From: Paludibacteraceae bacterium
GTDB lineage: Bacteria; Bacteroidota; Bacteroidia; Bacteroidales; Paludibacteraceae
NCBI GenBank assembly: GCA_024405815.1
Contig: JAKSNX010000004.1
Location: forward strand, 1-56,871
Reading direction: 5' to 3'
Length of the DNA stretch: 56,871 nt
Below are positions 41,319 through 51,481 of the stretch, piece after piece (the first letter of the stretch is position 1; the number at the start of each line of letters is the position of its first letter). Under the pieces are notes generated by a model. That model did no database searches. It saw nothing but the letters and a program-made list of their open reading frames with translations, and had not been told where the DNA came from. The translations under genes and the position numbers were made by a program.

Positions 41319-41715
41319 GGCTTGGGACTGTTTGGAGTAGCGAGAACAGAGAACTTTAGTTCTCCGCGAAGCGACTAATGATGTATGATGTATAATGTAT
41401 GATGTATGAGGAGGCACGAACCAGTAACGGTAAAAAGAATGAAAATAGGGCGTTAGCCCTAACGCGAAGCGTAGGGGACTGTTTGGAGTAGCGAGGGCAG
41501 AGCCGCTTGCGAGCTATGCCGAGTCACGACAAACATGTTCTGCGAAGCAGAAAATGGGGATATGCCCCAGTAAAGAAGGAAAGAGGGCTTTAGCCCTCAT
41601 CGTGCGAAGCACGCAAAGGTTTGGAAATGTGTTCCAATAAAAAAGGAAAACAAACATTGATGGTTTCATTTTCCTTTTAAAATAACGAGAAAATACAAAA
41701 ATATTAGATAGGAAA
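41286..41715. other. 430-base intergenic mosaic of short hairpins
   Basis: No gene. Contains two identical 38-bp TGTATGATG repeats, two copies of TTTGGAGTAGCGAG (41331 and 41471), and many tiny perfect hairpins: GAGAACT-TT-AGTTCTC, TAGGGC-GT-TAGCCCTA-like, GAGGGCT-TT-AGCCCTC, GTTCTGC-GAA-GCAGAA-like. Several are followed by CGCGAAGCG. A related CGCGAAGCG-GGGG unit is at 56721-56735. No consensus promoter for the glycosyltransferase gene is seen. Confidence 0.6.
41374..41411. repeat. TGTATGATGTATAATG repeat, copy 2
   Basis: Identical to 41281-41318, 93 bases on. Confidence 0.75.
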
Positions 41716-42969
41716 ATGAAAGCATTAATGTTTGGGTGGGAGTTCCCACCACATATTTTAGGCGGACTTGGTACTGCAAGCTACGGACTTACCCGTGGCA
41801 TGGCGGCACAAGATGATTTGGACATAACATTTGTTATTCCAAAACCATACGGTGACGAGGACCAGAGTTTTGCAAAAATAATAGGGGCATGTGCCGTTCC
41901 TGTGGTGTGGAAAGAGACATCAAGAGAGAGAGTACAGGAGTGTATAGGTCATATAATGAATCCCGATGAATTCTTCTATTACAGAGACCATATACGTTAT
42001 GATTTCAGGCGAATTTGGACTAACGATTTGGGGTGCATTGAGTTCTCTGGCAGATACCCTGATAATCTGGTTCAGGAGATAGGCAACTATGAGGCGGTGG
42101 CAAGTGTGCTTGCTCATAGCCTTGATTTTGACGTAATCCACTCTCACGACTGGCTTACCTACCCTGCTGGTATTTTTGCAAAACAGATATCGGGTAAACC
42201 GCTTGTAATACACGTACATGCTACAGATTTTGACCGTAGCCGCGGCAATGTGAATCCTACTGTGTATTCCATAGAACGCAGGGGTATGGATATTGCAGAC
42301 CATATTATATGTGTAAGTAATCTTACACGTAAGACTGTTATAGAGAAATATGGGCAAGACCCGTCTAAAGTATCTACGGTACATAATGCTGTTGACCCTG
42401 TACCTAATGTGGAGAGTTTTAAAAAGACCCCACGCAAGGATAAGTTAGTTACTTTCTTGGGGCGTATAACTATGCAGAAGGGTCCTGAATATTTTGTGGA
42501 GGCGGCAAGCAAGGTTTTGGCACGCACTAAGAATGTACGGTTTGTGATGGCTGGAAATGGCGATATGATGAACGCAATGATAGATTTGGCGGCAAGCCGT
42601 GGTATTGCAGACCGTTTTCATTTTCCAGGATTCCTTAAAGGGGCTCAGGTTCACCAAATGTTAGCCGACAGTGATGTGTATATTATGCCGTCTGTATCAG
42701 AGCCTTTTGGTATATCGCCGTTAGAGGCTATGCAGGTAGGTACACCGTCCATTATTTCCAAGCAATCTGGTTGTGCGGAGATTCTGGATAACGCCATTAA
42801 GACAGATTATTGGGATATAGACGCTATGGCAGATGCCATCTACTCTATTGTTACCTATCCCGCTATCTATCAAGCACTGAGTGAGGAGGGCAGAAAAGAG
42901 GTTAATGCCATCACTTGGGATAAAGCGGGGCTGAAAGTCCGTGCAATCTACGACAGAGTAAAGAGATAA
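41716..42969 (+). CDS. GT4-family glycosyltransferase (glycogen synthase-like)
   Basis: A 417-residue GT-B enzyme. The donor/acceptor domains show FGWEFPPHILGGLGTASYGL at the start, a HSHDWLTYPAG block (about 135-150) and SVSEPFGISPLEAMQVGTPS near the end, the GT4/GT5 nucleotide-sugar signature. Its neighbours are a debranching enzyme, a GH57-like protein and DUF4301, so alpha-glucan synthesis is likely. The exact donor cannot be read from sequence. Repeat-like TAATGTATGATG bases follow its stop. Confidence 0.83.
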   Translation: MKALMFGWEFPPHILGGLGTASYGLTRGMAAQDDLDITFVIPKPYGDEDQSFAKIIGACAVPVVWKETSRERVQECIGHIMNPDEFFYYRDHIRYDFRRIWTNDLGCIEFSGRYPDNLVQEIGNYEAVASVLAHSLDFDVIHSHDWLTYPAGIFAKQISGKPLVIHVHATDFDRSRGNVNPTVYSIERRGMDIADHIICVSNLTRKTVIEKYGQDPSKVSTVHNAVDPVPNVESFKKTPRKDKLVTFLGRITMQKGPEYFVEAASKVLARTKNVRFVMAGNGDMMNAMIDLAASRGIADRFHFPGFLKGAQVHQMLADSDVYIMPSVSEPFGISPLEAMQVGTPSIISKQSGCAEILDNAIKTDYWDIDAMADAIYSIVTYPAIYQALSEEGRKEVNAITWDKAGLKVRAIYDRVKR

Positions 42970-42990
42970 TGTATGATGTATAATGTATGA
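42967..42990. repeat. TGTATGATGTATAATG repeat, short copy
   Basis: Short copy after the stop of the GT4 gene, same core as the two at 41.3 kb. Confidence 0.6.
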
Positions 42991-43002
42991 TTATAGAAAA
43001 AT

Positions 43003-44283
43003 ATGAAAAAAATTAACTTTTATTTTCAGTTACACAGTCCGTACGTGTTACGCCAATATCGTTTTTTTGAGATTGGCAATGACCACTACTACTACGATGA
43101 TTTTGCTTGTGAGAGCAGAATTAGGGAGTTAGCAGACAAATCATATCTGCCCGCCAATGCCATTATTTTAGACCTTATAAAAAGCACTAAAGGTAAATTC
43201 AAGTGCGGTTTCTCAATATCGGGTGCCACGCTGGAACAACTGGAGCAGTATGCACCTGAGGTTATAGACAGTTTCAGAGCACTTGCCGATACAGGCAATG
43301 TGGAGTTTCTGGCTGAACCTTACGCACACTCCTTAAGTTATATGTTTAACGATAAGGAATTTGAGCTACAGGTTAAAAAACATAGTGCTAAGATAGAGGA
43401 ACTGTTTGGGAAAAAGCCTACCGCTTTCCGTAATTCAGAGCTTATTTATAGCGATGAAATGGCGGAAAAAGTGAGCAAGTTAGGTTATAATACAATCCTT
43501 ATAGAGGGGGCTAAACATATTCTTGGCTGGAAGAGTCCTAACTATGTATATGGGCACCCTTATTTGCCTAAGGTAAGGCTGCTTACCCGTAATTTCCCTA
43601 TGAGCAACCATATATCGTTCCACTTCTCAGACACATCATGGAGTGAGTATCCTCTGACTGCCGATAAGTTTACGCAATGGATTGCTGACTCACCTGCAGA
43701 AGAGGAGCTTTTTAATATTTGGTTAGGATATGAGGCATTTGGCATTATACAAAAAGACTATACAGGCATATTTGAGTTTCTAAAGGCATTGCCCGAGCAG
43801 GCTTTCAAACGCGGTATCGGGTTCTGCACACCATCTGAAGCGGCAAAAGGAGCACCTGTTGACACCCTTACGGCACCATATCCTCTGTCTTGGAGAGGTG
43901 AGGTTAAGGATTTGTCACCTTGGATGGGTAACCAATTACAGGAAGAGGCTATTAAAAAACTATATAGTGTGGCTGAAAGGGTTAATCTGTGTAAGCAGAA
44001 GGCACTTAAACGTGATTGGCAGACAATTCAGTGCACAGACTATTTTAACTATATGAGTTTTAATAGTTGCTGGGGCAGCTCTTTTGATTCTCCCTACAGT
44101 GCATTCACCAATTATATGAACATTCTTGCCGATTTTCTGCTACGTGTAGATGCTGAGTATCCTACATCTATTGAGAATGAGGAACTTAATGAGTTGTTAA
44201 AAACCATTAACGACCAAGAAAAGACCATTAGCGAGCAAGAAGAGATTATTAAGAAACTACGTAAACGTAAAACATCTGTATAA
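43003..44283 (+). CDS. GH57-family protein with altered catalytic motifs
   Basis: A 426-residue GH57/polysaccharide deacetylase-fold protein. The nucleophile region reads FRNSELIYSD with the Glu kept. The acid/base region, commonly DYETFGEH, reads LGYEAFGII, so the catalytic Asp appears replaced by Gly. The first signature, usually HQP, reads HSP. The C-terminal 45 residues are a charged coiled coil (INDQEKTISEQEEIIKKL). Ordinary members split or rearrange alpha-glucans; this one may be a non-catalytic or altered-specificity relative. It ends 2 bases before the DUF4301 gene. Confidence 0.72.
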   Translation: MKKINFYFQLHSPYVLRQYRFFEIGNDHYYYDDFACESRIRELADKSYLPANAIILDLIKSTKGKFKCGFSISGATLEQLEQYAPEVIDSFRALADTGNVEFLAEPYAHSLSYMFNDKEFELQVKKHSAKIEELFGKKPTAFRNSELIYSDEMAEKVSKLGYNTILIEGAKHILGWKSPNYVYGHPYLPKVRLLTRNFPMSNHISFHFSDTSWSEYPLTADKFTQWIADSPAEEELFNIWLGYEAFGIIQKDYTGIFEFLKALPEQAFKRGIGFCTPSEAAKGAPVDTLTAPYPLSWRGEVKDLSPWMGNQLQEEAIKKLYSVAERVNLCKQKALKRDWQTIQCTDYFNYMSFNSCWGSSFDSPYSAFTNYMNILADFLLRVDAEYPTSIENEELNELLKTINDQEKTISEQEEIIKKLRKRKTSV

Positions 44284-44285
44284 TT

Positions 44286-45818
44286 ATGTTTGAACAATTT
44301 TCACCCAAAGATTTGGAGCAGATAGGGGCAAGAGGCATATCTGAAACAAAAATCCGTACTCAACTTGATAATTTTGAGAATGGATTTCCGTTTGCTGACA
44401 TTGACAATGCCGCCACTGTGGGCAATGGCATAGCCAAACTTATAGATTTTGAAATAGGAAACTGCATTAAGGAGTACGAGGCCTTTAAAGATGAGTACAC
44501 TATGCTAAAGTTTGTGCCTGCATCGGGTGCGGCGTCCAGAATGTTTAAAGACCTTGTAAAATTTTCATTGGGTGATGGCTCAGACCTTGATAAATATCCT
44601 GACATAAAGGAATGTATGCTAAACATACGTAAGTTTGCTTTTTTCAGTAAACTTAAAAGCAAGATGAGAAAAGAGGGGGTGAGCATAGATGAGTGCATAA
44701 AAAGTGAGGATTACAAGAGTATCGCAGAGTATATTTTAGGTGAAAAGGGGCTTAATTACCAAAAGAAGCCTAAGGCTATGCTGCTTTTCCATAACTACGA
44801 TGACGCTCCACGCACCCCATTTGAGGAGCATCTAGTGGAGGGTGCAGTCTATGCCGCAGATATAAATAAGGTGGTTCATCTCCATTTTACTATATCCGCT
44901 GACCATAGGGCTATGTTTGAGAAGAAGATTATGGAGGTGGTTCCTAAGTTTGAAGAGAAGTTTGGGGTAAAATATGATATCACCCTATCTGAGCAGAAAC
45001 CTAAGACAGATATGATTGCCATTAACAATGCTGACGGCAAACTGGTTAGGAACACCGATGGCTCCCTGCTTTTCCGTCCTGGCGGCCACGGCTCACTTAT
45101 AGAGAATCTTAATGACTGCACAGAGGATATTATTTTTATTAAAAACATAGATAACGTAACTACTGACTCACTCCGTGAGACTACCTACACCTATAAGAAA
45201 ATACTTGTAGGTATGCTTATCATGCTTAAACGCAGCGTTGATGATGCCTTACGCAAGTTGGATAATCTCTCTGTAACTAACGCCGATATAGCCCAAATAG
45301 AGGCTTTTGCAAGTACCGTGTTGCAAATAAAAGTGGGTATGGCATATTTTGGTTGGTCTCTGCGTGAGAAAATTGCCTTCTGGCAAAAGAAACTTAACCG
45401 TCCTATCAGGGTTTGCGGTATGGTAAAAAACGATGGTGAACCTGGCGGTGGTCCTTTTTGGGTAAGAAACTCTAAGGGTGAGAGCAGCCTACAGATTATA
45501 GAATCCTCACAAATAGACTTTAACAATAGGTATCAGGTGGAACTGGTTAAGAAATCGTCTCACTTTAACCCTGTGGATTTGGTCTGCTCTGTATATAATT
45601 ACAGGGGCAATAAGTTTAATCTTAACAACTATATTGACCATAAGACCGGATTCATATCATCAAAGAGCCAGAATGGTATAGATATGAAGATTCAGGAGCG
45701 TCCAGGTCTCTGGAATGGTGCTATGGCAGACTGGATTACAGTCTTTGTGGAGGTGCCGCCTGAAACGTTCACCCCCGTTAAGACTTTGGTTGATTTGTTA
45801 CGACCTGAACATAGATGA
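44286..45818 (+). CDS. DUF4301 family protein
   Basis: A 510-residue protein of DUF4301, a family confined mostly to Bacteroidota. The conserved block LLFRPGGHGSLIENLNDC (about 260) and FVPASGAASRMFKDL (about 80) look like a nucleotidyltransferase/UDP-sugar pyrophosphorylase-like glycine loop, so I infer sugar-nucleotide handling. It is the last gene of the alpha-glucan cluster, separated from the GH57-like gene by 2 bases. Confidence 0.82.
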   Translation: MFEQFSPKDLEQIGARGISETKIRTQLDNFENGFPFADIDNAATVGNGIAKLIDFEIGNCIKEYEAFKDEYTMLKFVPASGAASRMFKDLVKFSLGDGSDLDKYPDIKECMLNIRKFAFFSKLKSKMRKEGVSIDECIKSEDYKSIAEYILGEKGLNYQKKPKAMLLFHNYDDAPRTPFEEHLVEGAVYAADINKVVHLHFTISADHRAMFEKKIMEVVPKFEEKFGVKYDITLSEQKPKTDMIAINNADGKLVRNTDGSLLFRPGGHGSLIENLNDCTEDIIFIKNIDNVTTDSLRETTYTYKKILVGMLIMLKRSVDDALRKLDNLSVTNADIAQIEAFASTVLQIKVGMAYFGWSLREKIAFWQKKLNRPIRVCGMVKNDGEPGGGPFWVRNSKGESSLQIIESSQIDFNNRYQVELVKKSSHFNPVDLVCSVYNYRGNKFNLNNYIDHKTGFISSKSQNGIDMKIQERPGLWNGAMADWITVFVEVPPETFTPVKTLVDLLRPEHR

Positions 45819-45845
45819 GATCCTTCGCTAACGCTCAGGGTGACG
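45817..45845. repeat. Dispersed covarying hairpin repeat between convergent genes
   Basis: GAGATCCTTCGCTAACGCTC then AGGGTGACG; stem ATCCT/AGGGT. It lies between the convergent DUF4301 and asnS ends, a terminator position. Confidence 0.7.
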
Positions 45846-45858
45846 GAATGGGTCAAGT

Positions 45859-47256
45859 TTAGAACTCTGCGTTGTTTGGGGTACGTGGGAATGGTATAAC
45901 ATCACGTATGTTCTGCATTCCTGTTACAAACAGCATAAGACGCTCAAATCCTAAACCAAACCCTGCATGTGGACATGAACCGTATTTACGGGTATCAAGA
46001 TACCATGTCATATCCTTCATCGGGATATTGAGCTCTGTAATACGTGCAAGCAGCTTATCATAGCTCTCCTCACGCACACTACCGCCTATAATCTCTCCTA
46101 TCTGTGGGAACAGCACGTCTGTACCTTGAACGGTCTTGCCATCGGCGTTCTGTTTCATATAGAATGCCTTTATCTCTTTAGGATAGTCTGTCATAATTAC
46201 AGGGGTCTTGAAATGCTCCTCTACAAGGTAGCGTTCATGCTCTGAGGCAAGGTCACAACCCCAATATACAGGATACTCAAATTTTTTACCATTCTTTACA
46301 GCCTCTTCAAGTATCTTTATACCCTCTGTATATGGCAAACGCTTGAATGTGGTGTTTGCAACCGCTTTAAGACGCTCTATAAGCCCTTTGTCTATCATAT
46401 TGTTAAGGAACTCAAGGTCATCGTAGCAGTTATCCAAAGCCCATTTAACGCAATATTTTACAAACTCCTCTTCCAAATCCATAAGCTCTGTCTTATCCAT
46501 AAAGGCTATCTCAGGCTCTATCATCCAAAACTCTGCCAAGTGGCGTGGTGTATTGGAGTTCTCTGCACGGAACGTAGGTCCAAATGTATAGATGGCTCCA
46601 AGTGCTGTAGCAGCCAACTCTCCCTCAAGCTGACCCGATACGGTAAGGCTTGTAGGTTTTCCAAAAAAGTCTTTACTGTAATCCACCTTACCCTCTTTGG
46701 TCTTAGGTATATTCTCAAGGTTAAGTGTGGTTACTTGGAACATTTGCCCTGCACCCTCACAATCTGAGGCTGTAATAAGCGGTGTATGGAAATAGTAATA
46801 CCCCTTATTATGGAAGAATGTGTGAATGGCGTATGCCATATTGTGGCGTAGCCTCAGCACTGCTCCAAATGTATTTGTACGTGGACGCAGATGGGCTATA
46901 TCACGCAGATACTCCATAGTGTGTCCCTTTTTCTGTAGAGGATACTCATTTACATCTGCCTTTCCGTAAACTTCAATGCTATCAGCCTGTAGCTCCACCG
47001 TCTGCCCTGCACCTTGTGACTGTGCAAGCGTCCCCACGGCACAGATGCACGCACCTGTGGTAACATCCTTAATATTATCCTCACTTATCTTGGCAAAATC
47101 AACCACTATTTGCAAGTTCTTAATAGTGGAACCATCGTTTAAGGCTATGAAACCCACATTCTTGTTGCCCCTACGGGTACGAACCCAACCTTTTACGGTT
47201 ATCTGCTTTCCATACTCACTGCTGTTTAAAGCATCAGCTACTTTTGTTCTTGACAT
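45859..47256 (-). CDS. asnS: Asparaginyl-tRNA synthetase
   Basis: A 465-residue class IIb aminoacyl-tRNA synthetase charging tRNA-Asn. The N-terminal OB anticodon-binding domain starts [18 protein letters not shown]. The catalytic domain shows motif 2 ([19 protein letters not shown]) and motif 3 ([16 protein letters not shown]). Length is typical (about 465). It ends the rnr-to-asnS operon, 27 bases after the EnvC-like gene. Confidence 0.95.
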   Translation of the reverse strand: MSRTKVADALNSSEYGKQITVKGWVRTRRGNKNVGFIALNDGSTIKNLQIVVDFAKISEDNIKDVTTGACICAVGTLAQSQGAGQTVELQADSIEVYGKADVNEYPLQKKGHTMEYLRDIAHLRPRTNTFGAVLRLRHNMAYAIHTFFHNKGYYYFHTPLITASDCEGAGQMFQVTTLNLENIPKTKEGKVDYSKDFFGKPTSLTVSGQLEGELAATALGAIYTFGPTFRAENSNTPRHLAEFWMIEPEIAFMDKTELMDLEEEFVKYCVKWALDNCYDDLEFLNNMIDKGLIERLKAVANTTFKRLPYTEGIKILEEAVKNGKKFEYPVYWGCDLASEHERYLVEEHFKTPVIMTDYPKEIKAFYMKQNADGKTVQGTDVLFPQIGEIIGGSVREESYDKLLARITELNIPMKDMTWYLDTRKYGSCPHAGFGLGFERLMLFVTGMQNIRDVIPFPRTPNNAEF

Positions 47257-47283
47257 ATTAATTAATTTTTAGATTGTTATCGT

Positions 47284-48480
47284 CTATTTTGCTAACCAAA
47301 ACTCTGGATTCTGAATCTCTCTGTCTTTCCACACCTGGAAATAGAGCACTGTCTTGTTGCCATCTTCCGGGTCTGAGTATATGGTGCCTATAATCTGCTT
47401 TGCGGTAACTTTATCGCCCTGCTTTACGTTTGATTTACTTAGTCCTGAATATACTGTTCTGTATAGTCCGTGCTTTACTATTACTGTGGTGTTACTGCCT
47501 GCAATAGAGAAGCATTGTGTTACCTCTCCATCAAACACCGCCCTTGCCTTGGTTCCTGCAGGGCACTGCACGTAAATTCCTTTATTATTGGTGGTTACAT
47601 GCTCTAATACTGGGTGAGGCTGAATGCCAAACGCTCCTACTACCAAACCTTTTTCTACAGGCCATGGCAGCCTGCCTTTGTTCTTTTCAAAATTACCCGA
47701 TACAAGCTTCTCCTCTTTGGTAAGGACATACTCTCCACTCTTTCCTTTACCCTTGCCACTCTTACGTGCCTCTTCTGCAATCTTACGCTCTATCTGCGAG
47801 TTAAGTTTATTTGCTATTTCCTGTTGTCTCTTTAACTGTTTCTGCAGCTCCTTACTCTTACGCTTTAAACTCTTTACAAGTTTATCCTGCTTGTTTTTCT
47901 CCGACTGTAACTTGGAGTTCTCTTTTTGGCGTGCATCAAGCACCGCAACACGTTCTGCCCTTACTTTCTCCACCTCAGCCATCTTGGAGTTAAGGCTTGC
48001 CTTAACTTTCTCTATCTCTGCCGCCTTTTGCGTGCAGTACTCTGCATATTGTTTTATATATCTGTATCTGCGTAGGCTCTGAGCCACATTATCTGCAGAT
48101 AATATAAACATCAGGTTATCCCATTTTCCTTTCTTGTAATATTGATGATACATCAGTGCCGCATACTCTTTTTTTAGGGCGGCAAGTTGCTTTTGCTGAG
48201 TTGCAATATCGCCTCTAAGCGATGACAACTGCCTGTTTATCTCGTTAACCTCTGCGTTAAGGGCGTTAATTACAACTTTACGCTCTTTAATCTGTGCCTG
48301 CAAAAGATTGATTTTGGTCATGGTCTTGGCAGTATTCTCCTTATTCTCTGAGATAAGGTTAGAGGTTTGCTCCAGGTTCTTTAATGCCCTCGCCTTTTTC
48401 TTCTGAAGGTCTGCCACACTTTGGGCACATACGGTAAATGCCAGCAAAAGTATGCCTGTTATTAATATTACTCTTTTCAT
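47284..48480 (-). CDS. EnvC-like murein hydrolase activator (M23/LytM, degenerate)
   Basis: A 398-residue exported protein. Signal peptide (to about residue 19), long coiled coil (about 22-250) as in EnvC, then a LytM/M23 domain (about 270-398: GRLPWPVEKGLVVGAFGI). The zinc-ligand positions are lost: the H-x-G-x-D segment reads NNKGIYV and the terminal HLHFE segment reads VLYFQVW. This is the EnvC pattern: the domain activates amidases instead of cutting peptidoglycan. Start overlaps the DUF4292 stop by 4 bases. Confidence 0.85.
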   Translation of the reverse strand: MKRVILITGILLLAFTVCAQSVADLQKKKARALKNLEQTSNLISENKENTAKTMTKINLLQAQIKERKVVINALNAEVNEINRQLSSLRGDIATQQKQLAALKKEYAALMYHQYYKKGKWDNLMFILSADNVAQSLRRYRYIKQYAEYCTQKAAEIEKVKASLNSKMAEVEKVRAERVAVLDARQKENSKLQSEKNKQDKLVKSLKRKSKELQKQLKRQQEIANKLNSQIERKIAEEARKSGKGKGKSGEYVLTKEEKLVSGNFEKNKGRLPWPVEKGLVVGAFGIQPHPVLEHVTTNNKGIYVQCPAGTKARAVFDGEVTQCFSIAGSNTTVIVKHGLYRTVYSGLSKSNVKQGDKVTAKQIIGTIYSDPEDGNKTVLYFQVWKDREIQNPEFWLAK

Positions 48481-49280
48481 TTTATGTTGAATAAACTTTG
48501 AGTCAATGTTTCTAATGATAACTTATTGTACCCCGATGGGAAAGTCTCTGAAATGGTTACATCGGCGTTAAACTCCACACTCTCAAATGCTATATTAAAT
48601 GACAACGGGAATTTCTCTGAACGTACATTGCACACTGCCGCCATAGGGAAATCATAACCGTCTTTCTTGCTGAATGAGTTATAGTCTGCCATAACATACT
48701 GATTACCGTCATTAGAGGCAAACGTTGTTCTATAAATTTGGTTGTTCTGCGTTAAGAACTCCACATAGTAGTTAGGTGCCTGCTTACGGTATATTGTGGT
48801 CTCTGCATCACAGCTTGATGTAAAATCATTGTAGTCCTCTTGCAGAGGGTCACAGAATCTGTTACAAAGCAGAGCCTCCACCATATCGTAGTTAAGGTTA
48901 TAGTTCTTGTCTGTAAAGTTCTTATATGGTTCAGCCATATATGAATGGGTAAGTTTATCTATAAATATAATGTATTCTTGAGTGCATACTATACGGTACA
49001 TCTCCATTCCAAGCAGCGGCTGTAGTGATATCATAATGGATTTGCCCACCTCTACAGAAACTGTCGCCTTAATGTTCAGGCTGTTAATCATTGGCAACGA
49101 TAGTGACGCTTTGGCTTTTAAGGTTCTGTAATTCTGATTATTCGGTGATGCGGTTATGCGGTTATTCGGTGATTCGGCAGGTTGAAGAGCCGGTAATTCG
49201 GTTTTTTGCTTACAACCGCTTACCGCAAACAGCACTGCAACTGCCGCAATGATTATTATAAAATGTTTCTTACTCCACAT
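48477..49280 (-). CDS. DUF4292 lipoprotein
   Basis: A 267-residue lipoprotein: lipobox VSGC with Cys at about residue 23. The rest is a beta-rich LolA/LolB-like fold (SLSLPMINSLNIKATVSVEV, SIMISLQPLLGMEMYRIVC). DUF4292 lies next to the EnvC-like gene in many Bacteroidota. Lipid or lipoprotein handling in the periplasm is a structural inference. It overlaps the TPR gene by 11 bases and envC-like by 4. Confidence 0.8.
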   Translation of the reverse strand: MWSKKHFIIIIAAVAVLFAVSGCKQKTELPALQPAESPNNRITASPNNQNYRTLKAKASLSLPMINSLNIKATVSVEVGKSIMISLQPLLGMEMYRIVCTQEYIIFIDKLTHSYMAEPYKNFTDKNYNLNYDMVEALLCNRFCDPLQEDYNDFTSSCDAETTIYRKQAPNYYVEFLTQNNQIYRTTFASNDGNQYVMADYNSFSKKDGYDFPMAAVCNVRSEKFPLSFNIAFESVEFNADVTISETFPSGYNKLSLETLTQSLFNIK

Positions 49281-51012
49281 ATTCTTTGGTCGTTATTTTA
49301 ATTGTTAGTTTTTCTTTCTCTTTATCTTCCGCTTTCTCCAATGCCTTTTTCCACTGCTCTACCGCACCATCTACGTCTCCTAACTTGAACAATATATCTC
49401 CATAGTGTGATAAGACAACAGACATTTCTCTCTCTGACATGGTCTGATACATATACTCTATGGCTTGCTCTGCGTAAAACTTAGCGTAAGTGAGTTTACC
49501 CTGTTTCATTAAAATATAGGCGTATGTGTCAAGATACATACTGTTAAGTGGCTCTTTATCTATGGTGGTCTTACTCATTTTCTCCGCCTTCTCCAAATCT
49601 CCTCCGTCCTCTGCCATTATATAGGCGTAGTTATTGAGGCCTAAAATATCATTTGGGAACTCTGCCGCCATTTTATCCAAATAATAGTATGTTTTCTCTT
49701 TATCGCCGCTATTTCTGTAATAAATCATAAGGAAATTCCACATCTCCTTTTTATTACTTTTTGCAAGTTCATCTGCACGCACATTATCCACTATGCTGTC
49801 TGCCTTTAGCATATAGGAGATTGCCTCCTCATCGTTGTGCTTTGCATAACTCCAAAGACCGCTGTAGTAGTAGAAATCTGCACTCTCCGGAATGGCGTCA
49901 CGTGCATCGCCCAATACCTGCTCCACCATAACGGAATCTTTGCCCTCTGACACATAATACAAGAGATACTCCCAACATTGCTTGCATTTGGAATTTACAT
50001 AGATGGCTGAGCGTAACTCCTCTATGGCATCTTCCTTACGTTGCATCTGCAAAAGGTAATCTGCATAGAGCAGACGGGCATCTGCATTATCGGGGTCTGA
50101 GTTTATAATACTCTTGTAGATGGTATCTAGTTTTGAGTATGGAGTGTTCTGGGCTTTGTAATACTGAACTACTGTTTTTAGATACTCCTTTTTACTGTCA
50201 AACGGCACAGTTTCTGTTGCAAAAATTCTGTAAAGCATCTTCTCTGCCTCGTCCATCTCTCCTATACGGATATAATATACATATAGGAACTCAAGTGCAT
50301 ATCCGTTCTCTGGCTCAATCTCCAGCGACTTTTGGAAACATTTATATGCCTCGTCCATCTCTCTGTCGTCCATTAGAATCTCTCCTTTAAACACCCATAA
50401 TGAGGCGTCAAGCGGCATTTCCTTTATTATGTAATCTAATTCCTTAAGTGCCTGTTTCTTATTGCCTTGTGTAAGGTAGATGTTTATTTTAGATATGGAT
50501 ACATAACGGTCAATTCCTACCAGTTTCTCTAACTTTTCTATGGTCTTTATGGCTTTCTTGTAATCGCCTGAAGATGTGTAAAGTTCCGCTAAATTAAGGA
50601 TATCACCCTCATGGTCAGGATATTGCTTTATGATAGACTCATAACCGTCAATGGCAGCCTGTGTATTTCCGCTTTTAAGGTGTGCCCCTATCAGTGTCTT
50701 TTGGTAATAATAATTACCCGATGACAAGTCAGCCGCACGCTGAAGGTAGGTGTATGCTCTGTCAAAATCTGACTTTAAGAGTTGTCTGCCCAATTCATAG
50801 CAGATGGCTGAGTTACCATGGTCTATGGAGTCTGCCATCTCAAACATGATTATGGCACTGTCTGATTTTTCAAGATGCTTATAACGTAACCCCTCTGTAA
50901 AAAGGGAGTCTCGCAAAACCTTAACAGAATCTGGCATAAGCTGTGCCTTGGCACCTGCGTATGCTGTAAGTGCCGATAAAATGGACAATATTAGAATTGC
51001 AACTCTTTTCAT
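49270..51012 (-). CDS. TPR-repeat exported protein
   Basis: A 580-residue protein with a short signal peptide (ending SALTAYAGA) and tetratricopeptide repeats along the whole chain, for example [20 protein letters not shown] and [20 protein letters not shown]. It sits between dut and DUF4292, overlapping both, as is common in Bacteroidota. Probably a periplasmic or outer-membrane scaffold; no partner is assigned. Confidence 0.8.
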   Translation of the reverse strand: MKRVAILILSILSALTAYAGAKAQLMPDSVKVLRDSLFTEGLRYKHLEKSDSAIIMFEMADSIDHGNSAICYELGRQLLKSDFDRAYTYLQRAADLSSGNYYYQKTLIGAHLKSGNTQAAIDGYESIIKQYPDHEGDILNLAELYTSSGDYKKAIKTIEKLEKLVGIDRYVSISKINIYLTQGNKKQALKELDYIIKEMPLDASLWVFKGEILMDDREMDEAYKCFQKSLEIEPENGYALEFLYVYYIRIGEMDEAEKMLYRIFATETVPFDSKKEYLKTVVQYYKAQNTPYSKLDTIYKSIINSDPDNADARLLYADYLLQMQRKEDAIEELRSAIYVNSKCKQCWEYLLYYVSEGKDSVMVEQVLGDARDAIPESADFYYYSGLWSYAKHNDEEAISYMLKADSIVDNVRADELAKSNKKEMWNFLMIYYRNSGDKEKTYYYLDKMAAEFPNDILGLNNYAYIMAEDGGDLEKAEKMSKTTIDKEPLNSMYLDTYAYILMKQGKLTYAKFYAEQAIEYMYQTMSEREMSVVLSHYGDILFKLGDVDGAVEQWKKALEKAEDKEKEKLTIKITTKEYVE

Positions 51013-51443
51013 TTTTTACCTGTGTGCCCAAAACCGCCTTCTCCACGCTCTGTAGATGACAGCTCCTCAACCTCTATAAACTCAGCGGTCTCATGTTTGG
51101 CTATCACCATCTGGCAGATACGCTCTCCACTCTCTATCAGAAAAGGTTCATTACTTAGGTTTATAAGGATTACTCCTATCTCTCCCCTATAGTCTGCATC
51201 TATGGTGCCTGGAGTGTTCAACACTGTAATCCCTTTTTTAAGGGCAAGTCCGCTACGTGGGCGTATCTGTGCCTCATATCCTTGTGGCAACTCTATAAAA
51301 AGGCCTGTGGGTATGAGCTTACGCTCCATAGGGTTAAGTGTTACTGACTCTTCTAAATTAGCACGCAAATCCAAACCTGCACTTAGCGGTGTGGCGTATG
51401 CAGGCAACTGGTTCTTTGATTTGTTAATAATTTTTATGTTCAT
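51009..51443 (-). CDS. dut: Deoxyuridine triphosphatase
   Basis: A 144-residue dUTPase, converting dUTP to dUMP. All motifs are there: [38 protein letters not shown], a substrate-binding [10 protein letters not shown], and the C-terminal [10 protein letters not shown] lid. The ATG at 51443 (MNIKII) gives the usual length; an upstream TTG at 51485 is rejected as it overlaps rnr. Starts 38 bases after rnr. Confidence 0.93.
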   Translation of the reverse strand: MNIKIINKSKNQLPAYATPLSAGLDLRANLEESVTLNPMERKLIPTGLFIELPQGYEAQIRPRSGLALKKGITVLNTPGTIDADYRGEIGVILINLSNEPFLIESGERICQMVIAKHETAEFIEVEELSSTERGEGGFGHTGKK

Positions 51444-51481
51444 ACTTATAATATTTTTACTCGTTTCACTCGTAAAAAGGG

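Noticed and set aside
47284..48480. Active M23 endopeptidase
   Set aside because: Zinc-ligand positions read N/Y and Y/Q where His and Asp are needed, so an activator role is preferred.
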